Of a stretch of 64,000 nt of DNA, positions 23,684 to 32,903 are shown one piece after another. The translations under genes were made by a program, and so were the position numbers. Position 1 is the first letter of the stretch. Each line of letters begins with the position of its first letter. The notes beneath the pieces are model-generated. The model was not told the origin of the DNA, did no database searches, and was given only the letters and a program-made list of their open reading frames with translations. Source of the DNA: Hyphomicrobium nitrativorans NL23 (GTDB lineage Bacteria > Pseudomonadota > Alphaproteobacteria > Rhizobiales > Hyphomicrobiaceae); the NCBI RefSeq assembly GCF_000503895.1, contig NC_022997.1:1694501-1758500 (forward strand), written 5' to 3'.

Positions 23684-24532
23684 TCAGGCGTCGCTTTTCA
23701 CGACCGAGATGTCGGGTGCATCCTCGTTCTTCATGCCCTGCACGTGATAGCCCGCGTCCACGTGGTGGACTTCGCCCGTCACGCCCTTGGACAGGTCCGA
23801 CAAGAGATAGACGCCGGAACCGCCAACGTCGTCGAGCGTCACCGTGCGCCGCAGCGGGGAGTTATATTCGTTCCAGCGCAGGATGTAGCGGAAGTCGGCT
23901 ATGCCCGAAGCCGCGAGCGTCTTGATGGGGCCTGCGGAGATCGCGTTGACGCGGATGTTGTTCTTGCCGAGGTCGGCTGCGAGATAGCGAACGGAGGCTT
24001 CGAGCGCGGCCTTGGCGACGCCCATGACGTTGTAGTGCGGCATCACCTTTTCGGCGCCGTAATAGGTGAGGGTGATGATGGAGCCGCCATCCGTCATCAG
24101 CTTCTCGGCGCGGCGCGCAAGCGCCGTCAGCGAGTAGCAGGAGACGAGCATCGTCTGGGTGAAGTTTTCTTCGCTGGTATCCACATACCGGCCATCCAAC
24201 TCGTTCTTGTCCGAGAACGCGATGGCGTGAACCAGGAAGTCGAGCCGCCCCCATGTGCGCTCCAACTCGGCGAACAGGGCATCGACGGAGGCTTTGTCGG
24301 TGACGTCGCAGGGAAGCACGACGTTCGTGCCAAGCTCGGCCGCCAGCGGCTGGACCCGCTTTTTCAGCGCGTCGCCCTGGTAGGTCAGCGCCACTTCGGC
24401 CCCCTGGGCCACGACGGCCTTGGCGATACCCCAGGCAATCGAGCGGTTGTTCGCGACTCCCATAATGAGCCCGCGCTTGCCGGCCATCAACGTGCCCGCA
24501 AGCTGTTCCGCGCCCGGCGCCGTTTCGGTCAT
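23684..24532 (-). CDS. fabI: Enoyl-[acyl-carrier-protein] reductase (NADH)
   Basis: 282 residues. Last reductive step of the fatty acid elongation cycle. The N-terminal GLIMGVANNRSIAWGIA cofactor loop is the FabI hallmark. The active-site region YYGAEKVMPHYNVMGVAKAALE carries the Tyr-x6-Lys catalytic pair, and NAISAGPIKTLAASGI follows. Many alphaproteobacteria carry two FabI copies; only this one is in the window. Confidence 0.96.
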   Translation of the reverse strand: MTETAPGAEQLAGTLMAGKRGLIMGVANNRSIAWGIAKAVVAQGAEVALTYQGDALKKRVQPLAAELGTNVVLPCDVTDKASVDALFAELERTWGRLDFLVHAIAFSDKNELDGRYVDTSEENFTQTMLVSCYSLTALARRAEKLMTDGGSIITLTYYGAEKVMPHYNVMGVAKAALEASVRYLAADLGKNNIRVNAISAGPIKTLAASGIADFRYILRWNEYNSPLRRTVTLDDVGGSGVYLLSDLSKGVTGEVHHVDAGYHVQGMKNEDAPDISVVKSDA

Positions 24533-24756
24533 GTGCTCGCAATCCCTTATCTTGAATTTGCGCGCATCCTACACAAAAGGACTTTCCGGTCCAGAGACGC
24601 GCGTGCGCCTCATTCCGGCACGATCCGGTCTGCCTTCGGCCGCGTCGATGGGTGCGCCGGGCTGCGCGCGCGTGAGTGTTGTATTTTTCTGTTTATACAA
24701 TGAGTTAACAAATCCGACGTGTGCGCTCGGAGACACGCGGATCCATACCGAGGATG

Positions 24757-25203
24757 TCAGCCTTCCAGGACCCAACGGCGATCGGGGAGGCGGCAGGCAA
24801 TGCCTTCGGCCGTGCTGGTCTTATAGCCCGTGGTGAGCAGAACCACCACATGGCGGCAGATGCGACCGTCCGCGTTGCGGAAAGACGTGGTCGGCCGCAC
24901 GATACCCGACAGGCGGCCGTTGACGCGGCGCCAAACGAACGGCTCGCCGTCGTCCATCTCGGAAAGTCCCATCTGAATGCTTTCGAGGGCTGCTGCTTCG
25001 TCGGCTTCGTCGAGGCGCGGGTCTTGCAGGCCGGTGACCTGGGGCCGGTTCGCCTTATCCTTCGTGGGACAGGCGCATTTTGCGCCGTTCGCGACGACTT
25101 CGGCGGAAAACGCCGGTCCGCCCGAGAGGAGTACGAAGGTTGCCAGCAACGCGCCGGTCAGGCCGGATAGCACCGAGGCTTTTGCAAGTGGCACATGACG
25201 CAT
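24757..25203 (-). CDS. Surface-antigen-like exported protein
   Basis: 148 residues with an N-terminal signal-like helix (ASVLSGLTGALLATFVLLSGGPAFSA). The C-terminal half (GEPFVWRRVNGRLSGIVRPTTSFRNADGRICRH...GIACRLPDRRWVLE) matches the end domain of 17-kDa-surface-antigen/RT0821-type proteins. The glycine-zipper segment normally found before it is missing, so this is a reduced form. No lipobox is evident. The start at 25203 is preferred; 25263 would add a basic extension. Confidence 0.72.
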   Translation of the reverse strand: MRHVPLAKASVLSGLTGALLATFVLLSGGPAFSAEVVANGAKCACPTKDKANRPQVTGLQDPRLDEADEAAALESIQMGLSEMDDGEPFVWRRVNGRLSGIVRPTTSFRNADGRICRHVVVLLTTGYKTSTAEGIACRLPDRRWVLEG

Positions 25204-25310
25204 GACATATGAACTCTTATACAACTGAACACGACGACGAGGACGCGCCTGCCGTGCGACCAACGGGCGGCTCGGCAGGTCTCTCCAGTGTGGCTGGTCG
25301 TGGTTAAAAG

Positions 25311-25997
25311 GTGCTAAAGCTCCGTCCCGGACCTGAAGTCACTGCGAGGGTGGACGTGACCGACGACACTGAAGGAGCTGATGGGGAAGCGTTCGCGTCC
25401 ACGGAGGATCCGTTTTCCGTGATCGGTCAATGGATCGACGATGCGACGCGCTCCGAGATCAACGATCCGAACGCGATGGCGCTTGCGACCGTCGATCCGC
25501 ACGGCCTCCCCAACGTTCGCATGGTGCTGCTCAAGGGGCTCGATGGCGCAGAGCATCCAGAGCGCGGTTTTGTTTTCTACACCAATCTCGAAAGCGCAAA
25601 GGGGAAGGAGCTTGCTGCAACGCCGAAAGCGGCGCTCCTGCTTCACTGGAAGAGCCTCGAACGGCAGGTGCGGGCGCGGGGCGTCGTGACGCCCGTGACG
25701 GCCGAGGAGGCCGATCAGTATTTCGCATCCCGTCCCAGACTGTCGCGGGTCGGCGCGTGGGCGTCTGATCAGTCGCGGCCTCTCGAAAGCCGGTTCGCGC
25801 TCGAAAAGAAGGTCGGGCAGTTTACCGCCAAGTTCGGGATCGGGGATATTCCGCGGCCTCCGCACTGGTCGGGGTTCCGGTTGACGCCGGTTGAAGTGGA
25901 ATTGTGGCACAGCCGGCCGTTCCGCCTCCACGACCGCGTGGTTTTCCGGCGGGCCGACCCTTCTGCGCCGTGGATCGGGACGCGGCTTTATCCGTAG
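25311..25997 (+). CDS. pdxH: Pyridoxamine 5'-phosphate oxidase
   Basis: 228 residues. Oxidises pyridoxine or pyridoxamine 5'-phosphate to pyridoxal 5'-phosphate using FMN. Signature regions: [61 protein letters not shown], and the C-terminal [18 protein letters not shown]...RLYP. The GTG at 25311 is poorly placed for a ribosome-binding sequence; a GTG at 25356 with GAGG upstream is an alternative and would not affect the core domain. Confidence 0.95.
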   Translation: MLKLRPGPEVTARVDVTDDTEGADGEAFASTEDPFSVIGQWIDDATRSEINDPNAMALATVDPHGLPNVRMVLLKGLDGAEHPERGFVFYTNLESAKGKELAATPKAALLLHWKSLERQVRARGVVTPVTAEEADQYFASRPRLSRVGAWASDQSRPLESRFALEKKVGQFTAKFGIGDIPRPPHWSGFRLTPVEVELWHSRPFRLHDRVVFRRADPSAPWIGTRLYP

Positions 25998-26108
25998 CGC
26001 GGCTCTCCATGCCACTTGCGGAAAGGCGGGCGGCCTGTAGTGTGCTGCCACAACAAGAGGGGGAGTCGCCGCGGCGGGCGGACTCTCAGCCAGCGCAACG
26101 GGGGAATC

Positions 26109-27143
26109 TTGACAGAGTCATCAGGGGTCGGAACGCCGACCGCGCCGCAGGCTGCGCGCGACTGGATCGCAATCTTGCAGCGTTATCGCCATCCCGACCC
26201 GGCACGCAGCGTGTTTGAGGTTTTCATCACGTTCGTTCCGTTCGTCGCACTCTGGGTCGCCGCGTGGCTCGCTCTCGACGTCAGTTTCTGGCTGACGCTT
26301 GCGCTGACGGTGCCTGCCGCTTTCTTTCTCGTGCGATTGTTCCTCATTCAGCACGATTGCGGTCATGGGGCGATGTTCAAGAAGCGCGCGACCAACGATT
26401 GGGTCGGCCGGGTTCTCGGCGTCTTGACGCTGACGCCGTACGACGCATGGAAGCGCAGCCATGCGATCCATCACGCCTCCCACGGAAATCTCGATCAGCG
26501 CGGCGTGGGAGACATCGACACGTTGACGGTGCGGGAGTATCGCGCGCTTTCGCCATGGCGGCGCGCGCTCTACCGCATCTATCGCAACCCCGTCGTCCTG
26601 TTCGGCATCGGCCCGACGTTGTTGTTCGTGGTGCAGCACCGGCTTCCGATCTCCATGCTCCGCAATGCGGATTGGCGCAGCTGGGCCAGCGTGATCGGCA
26701 CCAACCTCGCGCTCGTCGCCCTCGTCGGTGTCGTGGTCTGGCTCGTCGGATGGCAGGCTTTCCTCTCCGTGCATCTCCCGATCGTGATCATCGGCTCGTC
26801 GATCGGGGTCTGGCTGTTCTATATCCAGCACCAGTTCGAGGATACCTTCTGGGAGGAGAACCCGGATTGGAACGTGCACGAGGCGGCGCTGCACGGCAGC
26901 TCGCACTACGACCTGCCCGGCGTTTTGCCGTGGCTTACGGCGAACATCGGCGTGCATCACGTGCATCATCTCTACAGCCGCATTCCCTACTACCGGCTGC
27001 CGCAGGTGCTCCGCGATTTTCCGGAGCTGGCGAACGTGCATCGCATCACGCTGTGGGAGAGCTTCAAGTGCGTGAGGCTGAGGCTTTGGGACGAGAGCCA
27101 GCGTCGCCTGGTGTCGTTCGCCGAGGCTCGGGCAATCGCTTAG
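26109..27143 (+). CDS. Fatty acid desaturase
   Basis: About 344 residues, integral membrane. Three histidine clusters typical of membrane di-iron desaturases are seen: HDCGHG, HAIHH (in KRSHAIHHASHGN) and HHVHH (in NIGVHHVHHLYSRIPYYRL). At least four hydrophobic segments. It introduces a double bond into an acyl chain; regiospecificity cannot be told. The TTG at 26109, preceded by GGGGGAA, is the likely start; the upstream in-frame ATG at 26016 would add a Cys/Arg-rich stretch with no desaturase similarity. Confidence 0.88.
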   Translation: MTESSGVGTPTAPQAARDWIAILQRYRHPDPARSVFEVFITFVPFVALWVAAWLALDVSFWLTLALTVPAAFFLVRLFLIQHDCGHGAMFKKRATNDWVGRVLGVLTLTPYDAWKRSHAIHHASHGNLDQRGVGDIDTLTVREYRALSPWRRALYRIYRNPVVLFGIGPTLLFVVQHRLPISMLRNADWRSWASVIGTNLALVALVGVVVWLVGWQAFLSVHLPIVIIGSSIGVWLFYIQHQFEDTFWEENPDWNVHEAALHGSSHYDLPGVLPWLTANIGVHHVHHLYSRIPYYRLPQVLRDFPELANVHRITLWESFKCVRLRLWDESQRRLVSFAEARAIA

Positions 27144-27180
27144 AGCACCGATGATCTCGCTTCGCAGGCGGTTTCAATGC

Positions 27181-27211
27181 AAAACGGCCCCGATCATTCG
27201 GGGCCGTTTTT
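27181..27211. terminator. Bidirectional terminator hairpin
   Basis: AAAACGGCCCCGA-TCAT-TCGGGGCCGTTTT followed by more T. It lies between the convergent desaturase gene and the small gene at 27235, and can serve both. Confidence 0.85.
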
Positions 27212-27234
27212 CGTTTTGGCTGGCGCGATGGAGA

Positions 27235-27453
27235 TCAGGCGCGTGCGATGGACTTGATGGGGCCGCGCGACCGCCCCGAGCGCTCGGCAATTTCGCGATC
27301 CTGCTCTTCGATGATCGTGCGCGCAGGATCGTCGCCGTCCAGTCCGCCCAGGATCTCGCTCGGAACCTTGCGGTTCGAACTCTGCGATCCGTCCTCGTAG
27401 AGGACGTTGAACAGCACGAAGGCGGCTTTCGGGTTTGGCTTTTTTCGGGCCAT
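27235..27453 (-). CDS. Conserved small basic protein
   Basis: 72 residues, starting MARKKPNPKAAFVLFNV and containing EDGSQSSNRKVPSEILGGLDGDDPA and a charged helix (RTIIEEQDREIAERSG). The ATG at 27453 has AAGGAAG five bases upstream; an ATG at 27459 is less well spaced. I do not recognise a characterised family, though short proteins of this form occur in related bacteria. Followed by a strong terminator. Confidence 0.7.
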   Translation of the reverse strand: MARKKPNPKAAFVLFNVLYEDGSQSSNRKVPSEILGGLDGDDPARTIIEEQDREIAERSGRSRGPIKSIARA

Positions 27454-27545
27454 GGGCACTTCCTTTCGCAGGCGTTGCCAGGCGCTGTCCGGCTTCCTGA
27501 TGGGAGCTGGGCAGCGCCTGGGGGTCTACATAAATCGAAGCAAGA

Positions 27546-29039
27546 TCAACCGGCGTCGCGGCTCGGGCGTGTGTCGCGGTTCGGCCGCGAACCGAAGCCC
27601 TGCTTGCGCGGCCGTGCGTCTCCGCCGCGCGTGCTGCGTGCGAGGAAGCCGACATGTTGCAGGCCGCTTCCATTCGTGTTGCGTGCGCCCGTTTCGCCGT
27701 CTCCGCGGCCGCGATCTTCCCGCGGCTTATGCGGACGATGGCCGTTCGGCGCCGTGCGCTGGCCGCGCGTGTCGTCGGTGCGTGCGCGGGGAGGACGTGC
27801 GTTGCGCTGTGCCTCCGTCCGTTCGCCTGCACGTTCGGCATGTTCTGCGGGACGCTCGTTCCGTCTCCGGTCTCCACCATTCCGCGTGCTGCCGTTGCGG
27901 TTGCTTCCGCTTCCGTTCCGGGCGCTGCCGTTCTGGCGCTGCGGACCGCCGCGACGGGCACCGTTCATGGGCTGGCCGTCGTTGCGATGCGCGGGTGTCT
28001 TGTCGGCGACGATGTTCGGATCGTTGCGGCGGTCTTCGTGCGGGATCGTCTGGCGCGTCACGCGCTCGATGCCGCGCAGAAGCTCACGTTCGGCTGCGTC
28101 ACAGAGCGAAATGGCCGTGCCGGATGCGCCGGCGCGCGCCGTGCGGCCGATGCGATGCACGTAAGCTTCCGGAACTTCCGGCAGCTCGTAGTTGACGACG
28201 TGCGTGACGAGATCGACGTCGATGCCGCGTGCCGCGATGTCGGTCGCCACCAGAACGTTGATGCGTCCGTGCTTGAAATCCTCAAGCGCCATCTCGCGCT
28301 GGCGCTGGCTTTTGTTGCCATGGATCGCTGCGACTTTCGTGCCGCCGCCCTCAAGATGGCGGGCCACGCGATCTGCGCCGCGCTTGGTGCGCGTGAAGAC
28401 AAGCGTGCGTCCCATGTCGGGCGCGGCCAGAAGTTCCGCCAGAAGCGCGCGCTTCTTGGTCGTTTCGATCAGAATGACGCGCTGGCTCACGCGCTCGGCC
28501 GTGGTCGCGACAGGTGTGACAGCAACCTTGACCGGCTCGTTCAAGAGTTCGTTCGCGAGACCTGAGATCTCGTTCGGCATGGTAGCCGAGAAGAAGAGGT
28601 TCTGCCGGCGATGAGACAGGTGCGAGACGACGCGCCGGATCGGTTTCACGAAGCCGAGGTCGAGCATCTGGTCGGCCTCGTCCAGCACGAAGACTTCCGT
28701 GCCGGAGATGTCGCAAGCGCGCTGGTCCATGAGATCGAGCAGGCGGCCGGGGGCGGCGACGAGGACGTCGACGCCGCGGGAAAGTGCCTGGATCTGCGGG
28801 CGATGTCCCACGCCGCCGAATACGACGGCGACCGAAATGCCGAGGTGGCGGCCGTAGGCGCGGAAACTCTCGGCGATCTGCGAGGCGAGTTCACGCGTCG
28901 GCGACAGCACGAGGACGCGGCAGCCCTTGCGGGGCGCCGGCTTGGGGTTCGCTGCCAAGCGGTGCAGGATGGGGAGCGCGAAGGCTGCCGTCTTGCCTGT
29001 GCCCGTCTGGGCGATGCCGAGCAGGTCGCGTCCCTCCAT
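27546..29039 (-). CDS. rhlE: DEAD-box RNA helicase, RhlE type (N-terminus displaced by frameshifts)
   Basis: 497 residues from the first ATG in this frame. Helicase motifs: I (AQTGTGKT), Ia (PTRELASQI), II (VLDEAD), III (FFSATMP), V (ATDIAARGIDV), VI (HRIGRTARAG). A ~150-residue Arg/Asn/Gly-rich, disordered basic tail follows, as in RhlE/cold-shock helicases. It remodels RNA structures, often ribosomal precursors. The open frame starts at motif I and lacks the Q motif; that sequence is present just upstream but in two other frames (see the next entry). Either the gene is damaged or the assembled sequence has errors there. Confidence 0.88.
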   Translation of the reverse strand: MEGRDLLGIAQTGTGKTAAFALPILHRLAANPKPAPRKGCRVLVLSPTRELASQIAESFRAYGRHLGISVAVVFGGVGHRPQIQALSRGVDVLVAAPGRLLDLMDQRACDISGTEVFVLDEADQMLDLGFVKPIRRVVSHLSHRRQNLFFSATMPNEISGLANELLNEPVKVAVTPVATTAERVSQRVILIETTKKRALLAELLAAPDMGRTLVFTRTKRGADRVARHLEGGGTKVAAIHGNKSQRQREMALEDFKHGRINVLVATDIAARGIDVDLVTHVVNYELPEVPEAYVHRIGRTARAGASGTAISLCDAAERELLRGIERVTRQTIPHEDRRNDPNIVADKTPAHRNDGQPMNGARRGGPQRQNGSARNGSGSNRNGSTRNGGDRRRNERPAEHAERAGERTEAQRNARPPRARTDDTRGQRTAPNGHRPHKPREDRGRGDGETGARNTNGSGLQHVGFLARSTRGGDARPRKQGFGSRPNRDTRPSRDAG

Positions 29040-29146
29040 AACGGGGGGAATGGCCTTGGCCTGAATGGGCGTGGGGGCCGTGTAGCCTTCGTCGTTTGAG
29101 AGCCTTCAGAATCGGCTCGCCGAGCGAAGTTCGGAAACGTTGTCAA
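29040..29146 (-). pseudogene. Frameshifted N-terminal (Q-motif) part of the RhlE helicase
   Basis: Reading toward the helicase, a TTG at 29146 gives LTTFPNFA. The next frame gives LGEPILKAL, and the frame continuous with the helicase gives GYTAPTPIQAKAIPPV. Joined, these make a normal DEAD-box N-terminus with Q motif (PTPIQ). The frame changes fall near 29121-29126 (GCTCGGCGAG) and at a triple A near 29095-29098 (CTCAAACGAC). As written, no single frame links the start to motif I. Confidence 0.65.
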
Positions 29147-29497
29147 AGGAGTATCTTTCTCTTCCAGCCGCGCGTGCGCGGACGAGCAGCGGCGCCTTCA
29201 AGGCGACACACCGCTCGGTGTTCAGATGACGCCCCGCGTGGCCTGGGCAGTCGGATGGGGAGTTTTTCGGGGCGCTCAACAGGGGGACGAATGGAGCCGA
29301 TGGGGCCCGGGACTTGTCCCTTCACGCGGCTGGAGCGCCGGAAAGACGCTTGACTGGTTCAAGCGTTGCGCGGCTTTTCTCATGCTGCGAGTGCGAAGTC
29401 AAGGACGGACCGCCGTTTGCGGTGTCGCAGCCCGCTCGCCCGCCGCCCGCCGTTTGGATTGGAACCTCAACTTATGCATCCCTCTTCGTAGGATGTG
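29147..29497. other. 351-base region without a recognised gene
   Basis: Lies between the diverging helicase and methyltransferase genes, so it should hold both promoters and the long 5' leader usual for cold-inducible helicases. A short dyad GCTTGA-CTGGT-TCAAGC is at 29348-29364. Open frames here are short and lack family features. Confidence 0.4.
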
Positions 29498-30091
29498 ATG
29501 GCCCTTTACGAGCGTCATGCGCTCGCTTGGGATGCGGCCCGGTCGGGCGTGCCGGTCGAAAGTTCGTGGCTCGACCGCTTTCGGTCTGCGATGGCCCCTC
29601 GCGGCGAGATCCTGGATCTTGGCTGCGGCTCCGGCGAGCCGCTGGCCGGCACACTCATCCGATGCGGGCACCGCGTCACCGGGGTGGATGCGTCGCCGTC
29701 GCTTCTGCGGATGGCGGCCGAGCGTTTTCCCGATCAGACGTGGATCGAGCACGACATGCGAAGCCTGGCGCTCGGTGTCCGGTTCGCGGGGATCATCGCG
29801 TGGGACAGCTTCTTCCATCTCCCGCGCGACGATCAGCGCGCCATGTTTGCGATATTTCGAGCGCATGCCGCTCCGGAAGCCGCGCTCCTTTTCACGAGCG
29901 GCCCGTCCGACGGTGAAGCGATCGGTATGTTCGAGGGCGAGCCGCTCTATCATGCGAGCCTGGCCGCCGACGCCTATCGCGCGCTGCTTGCAGAAAATGG
30001 GTTCGAGGTGATGCAGTATGTGCCGGAAGACGAGACGTGCGGCGGGCATACCGTGTGGCTTGCCAAGCTCTCACAGGATAGCCGCTCATGA
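29498..30091 (+). CDS. Class I SAM-dependent methyltransferase
   Basis: 197 residues. SAM-binding motif I ILDLGCGSGEPLAG, then GVDASPSLLRMAAERFP and IIAWDSFFHLP, as in methyltransferase type 11/25 proteins. Substrate unknown. The second of two adjacent ATGs is used. A terminator follows immediately. Confidence 0.85.
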   Translation: MALYERHALAWDAARSGVPVESSWLDRFRSAMAPRGEILDLGCGSGEPLAGTLIRCGHRVTGVDASPSLLRMAAERFPDQTWIEHDMRSLALGVRFAGIIAWDSFFHLPRDDQRAMFAIFRAHAAPEAALLFTSGPSDGEAIGMFEGEPLYHASLAADAYRALLAENGFEVMQYVPEDETCGGHTVWLAKLSQDSRS

Positions 30092-30092
30092 G

Positions 30093-30121
30093 AAAAGCCG
30101 CCGGCAAGACCGGCGGCTTTT
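30093..30121. terminator. Bidirectional terminator hairpin
   Basis: AAAAGCCGCCGG-CAAGA-CCGGCGGCTTTT sits between the convergent methyltransferase and cold-shock genes. A-run and T-run flank the stem, so it can act in both directions. Confidence 0.85.
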
Positions 30122-30148
30122 CGAATTCCGTAGGGCGCGGTCGCCTAA

Positions 30149-30364
30149 TTAGGCCATCTGCACTTGGCCGGCCTGCTTGCCGCGACCTTTGCGGTCGTCC
30201 TCAAGCACGAACGAGAGCTTGTCGCCTTCGTACACGCTGTTGATGCCAGCGCGCTCAAGCGCGGAGATGTGGATGAAGACGTCCTTCGAGCCGTCCTCAG
30301 GCTGGATGAAGCCGAAGCCTTTGGCGGTGTTGAAGAACTTCACGGTGCCCGTGATGCGATCCAT
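30149..30364 (-). CDS. cspA: Cold-shock domain protein
   Basis: 71 residues, a single cold-shock OB fold with RNP1 (KGFGFIQP) and RNP2 (DVFIHISAL). Single-stranded RNA/DNA chaperone. The ATG at 30364 (MDRITGTVKFF) gives the family's normal N-terminus; the earlier start at 30397 would add 11 residues. Several paralogues are usual, so the symbol marks the family only. Confidence 0.93.
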   Translation of the reverse strand: MDRITGTVKFFNTAKGFGFIQPEDGSKDVFIHISALERAGINSVYEGDKLSFVLEDDRKGRGKQAGQVQMA

Positions 30365-30684
30365 ATCGATAGTTCCTTCTTGCGTGCAAAAAGACAATAG
30401 ACAGCCAACCCGGACGGCACGCCGTACGCCCGGGGTCTCAGTTCATCTCGAATAAGGGCAAACGGCCGGTGGCACGCTCTCTCATTTCAATTCCGTGAGG
30501 GTACGTTCCACCTCGGAGCGCACCGGCCTCGGCTATATGCGGGCAAGGTGTGGCGAAAGCAAGGATCATTTGGCGGGTGCTTTGTTCACCACATCGTGCT
30601 CCCTCAAGGGCTCGCCCTTAGGGGCGTTTCTATTGACGGCGGCGGGTATAACTTGGACCTCCCCCTTACAGCCGGAGACGTGAC
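30365..30684. other. 320-base region without a recognised gene
   Basis: Between the divergent cold-shock gene and a secreted-protein gene. It must contain both promoters and probably the structured cold-shock 5' leader. A possible small hairpin (AAGGGCTCGCCCTTAGGG) lies near 30606-30625. Nothing else is recognised. Confidence 0.35.
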
Positions 30685-31461
30685 ATGTGCGTTTGTAAAT
30701 CCTTTACCCTATTGGCAGCCGCCCTGTTTTCGTTCGGGGTTTCCTCCGCATCGGCCGAGCCGACCGAGATCGTCGTGCGGGTGCTCAGCAAGGACGCCAA
30801 GTTCATCGGCACCAGCATGGGCGGGATGCGCATCACGCTCAGGGATGCGGAAACGGGCGAGATGCTGGCGACGGGCCTCACCGAGGGGACGACCGGCGAT
30901 ACCTCTCTTCTCATGCACACGCGGGGCGGGCGTCGTGCGCAGCTTTCGGATGCAACCGCTGCCAAGTACCAAGCGACGCTCGATCTCGATGTGCCTCGGC
31001 TGATCGAAGTGGAGGCGTTCGGTCCACTGGCGCAACGGCAGGCGGCGCAGCGGATCGTGTCCAGCCAATGGGTCATCCCGGGGCGGCACATCAATAAGGG
31101 CGACGGCTGGGTGCTCGAACTGCCTGGCTTTGCAGTCGATGTGCTTGCGCCGCCGGCTCATGTGCGGGTCGGCGATGTTACAAGCGTCGATGTGCGCGCC
31201 AACGTGGTCACGATGTGCGGCTGTCCGGTGGAGCCAAAGGGGATCTGGGATGCGGACACGTACGAGGTCGAGGCCATCGTGAGCCTCGACGGCAAGACTG
31301 TTGCGCGCGTCCCGCTTGCGTTCGCGGGCGAGACGAGCCAGTTCGCCGGCTCCGTACCCGTGGCGGCGCCCGGCTTCTACGACGTGCTCGTCTATGCCTA
31401 CGATCCCGCGACCGGGAACACCGGCGTCGACCGCACCACGTTTATTGCGGCCCGGAAGTGA
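30685..31461 (+). CDS. Secreted hypothetical protein
   Basis: 258 residues. A signal peptide of about 24 residues (FTLLAAALFSFGVSSASA) precedes a mature beta-rich protein. The middle carries a MCGCP Cys pair (VVTMCGCPVEPKG). The C-terminal ~90 residues look like an immunoglobulin-like fold (YEVEAIVSLDGKTVARVPL...GFYDVLVYAYDPATGNTGVDRT). Periplasmic location is expected. No named family recognised. It has its own upstream gap and no clear operon partner. Confidence 0.72.
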   Translation: MCVCKSFTLLAAALFSFGVSSASAEPTEIVVRVLSKDAKFIGTSMGGMRITLRDAETGEMLATGLTEGTTGDTSLLMHTRGGRRAQLSDATAAKYQATLDLDVPRLIEVEAFGPLAQRQAAQRIVSSQWVIPGRHINKGDGWVLELPGFAVDVLAPPAHVRVGDVTSVDVRANVVTMCGCPVEPKGIWDADTYEVEAIVSLDGKTVARVPLAFAGETSQFAGSVPVAAPGFYDVLVYAYDPATGNTGVDRTTFIAARK

Positions 31462-31760
31462 CGCGTCAGGTTGAGGCTTCATAGAGCAAAGAATCTGCCG
31501 CAATTTCGACGCGACCTCTTACTATCTTGGCGTCGGCGTTGCGATGGATGTCCACGTGCCGTGGGGGCCGTTTCGGGAGGGATTTGGGACCATCGCCGTG
31601 CGAACTCTCAGGGGTGAGGGAGCGTGCGTCGTATCGTAAATGCCCGCGTCGATCTGAAACCAATCAACCGCTTAGGTGTTTATGAGGTGTGCAGGGCTGC
31701 CGTCCTGTACGCCATCAGAATTTTTGTGCCGAGTTCCTGGAAACAACACGGTCCTCCGCC

Positions 31761-32903
31761 ATGCGTCCAAGCCATCCGAAAGAGCGTGATCTGCGGATCG
31801 ATTTTTTCCGTGGGCTCGCGCTCATCTTCATTTTCATCGATCACGTTCCCGATAACAGCTGGGCAAAGGGGACGCTGAAGAATTTCGGCTTTGCGGATGC
31901 GAGCGAGGTGTTCGTGCTGCTCGCCGGATTCTCTGCGGGGCTCGCCTATCTTTCTCTGGAGGAGCGTGGCGGATTCCGTGCGGTGGCCGAGCGTGCGACG
32001 CGTCGGGCGCGGGAGATTTATGTCTGGCACATCGGCGTGTTTCTCATCGCGTCGTTGCTCCTGTTTCTCGCTGCGCGGGCGTTCGGCAAGCCATCCTACG
32101 TCAACAACATCGTGGTGGGACATCTTGCGACGGATCCCGTTACCACGCTGCTTTCGGCTTTCGGGCTCTATTACCAGCCCAACATGATGAACATCCTGCC
32201 GATGTACGTCCTGCTTATGCTGTGGCTGCCCGCGATCATCGCGATGCTGCGCCGGAGCATTCCGTTGGCGCTGACGGTCGCGTTCTCCATCTGGCTCGCC
32301 ACGAATGTGACGGGCCTCAACCTGCCGAGTTTTCAGATGGCGACCGGATGGTTCTTCAATCCGTTTGCCTGGCAGCTCTTGTTCACTGTCGGCGCGGCGG
32401 CGGCCATGGTCGCGCGACGCGCGCCGTCCGCTCCGCGCCCCGAAATCCTCATTCCCGCCGGTGCCTTCGTCGTCTTCGCATTTCTGGTGGCAGCGCCATG
32501 GGTGGCAATATCTTGGCTGCCGAGCGAGCGCTTGCTGCCGCGCGATCTTATGGGTGCGATGAGCAAAAGCGATTTGTCGCTGTGGCGGCTCCTGCACGTT
32601 CTCGCGCTCGCTTACGTCGTTGCGGCGATTGTGCCTAAGAATGCAACATGGCTGAAACAATCGTGGGCCAACGCCGTGAGTCTCTGTGGAAAGCACTCGC
32701 TCGAAATATTCTCGTTAGGCACACTTCTGTCATTTTTAGGCTGGATAGCCCTTGCCGAGCTAGGGTCCAGTCAATTGATGGTGGCGGCAATCAATGTCGC
32801 TGGCATCGCGATCATGAGTATGACCGCATGGCAGTTGTCACGACGCAAGGAAGACCGCCGCGCACTCGCGCAGGCCACTCCCGTACAAGCGCTCGCTTCG
32901 TAG
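31761..32903 (+). CDS. opgC: OpgC-domain membrane acyltransferase
   Basis: 380 residues, about ten hydrophobic segments. N-terminal RDLRIDFFRGLALIFIFIDHVPDN and ASEVFVLLAGFSAGLAY are the OpgC/acyltransferase-3 pattern. OpgC adds succinyl groups to osmoregulated periplasmic glucans in other bacteria. The start at 31761 places the conserved D-R-D-x-R-x-D-F-F-R-G at the usual place; 31689 would add 24 unrelated residues. The SGNH hydrolase gene begins inside its 3' end. Confidence 0.88.
   Translation: MRPSHPKERDLRIDFFRGLALIFIFIDHVPDNSWAKGTLKNFGFADASEVFVLLAGFSAGLAYLSLEERGGFRAVAERATRRAREIYVWHIGVFLIASLLLFLAARAFGKPSYVNNIVVGHLATDPVTTLLSAFGLYYQPNMMNILPMYVLLMLWLPAIIAMLRRSIPLALTVAFSIWLATNVTGLNLPSFQMATGWFFNPFAWQLLFTVGAAAAMVARRAPSAPRPEILIPAGAFVVFAFLVAAPWVAISWLPSERLLPRDLMGAMSKSDLSLWRLLHVLALAYVVAAIVPKNATWLKQSWANAVSLCGKHSLEIFSLGTLLSFLGWIALAELGSSQLMVAAINVAGIAIMSMTAWQLSRRKEDRRALAQATPVQALAS

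Noticed and set aside
24679-24700. Inverted repeat TTGTAT-N10-ATACAA upstream of fabI
   Set aside because: Could be an operator, but the arms are short, the loop is long, and it lies about 150 bases from the fabI start, just beyond the 3' end of the surface-antigen gene; not strong enough to annotate.
31466-31663. Minus-strand 65-codon open frame between the secreted protein and opgC
   Set aside because: Ribosome-binding sequence and family similarity not convincing; could be real but not supportable.
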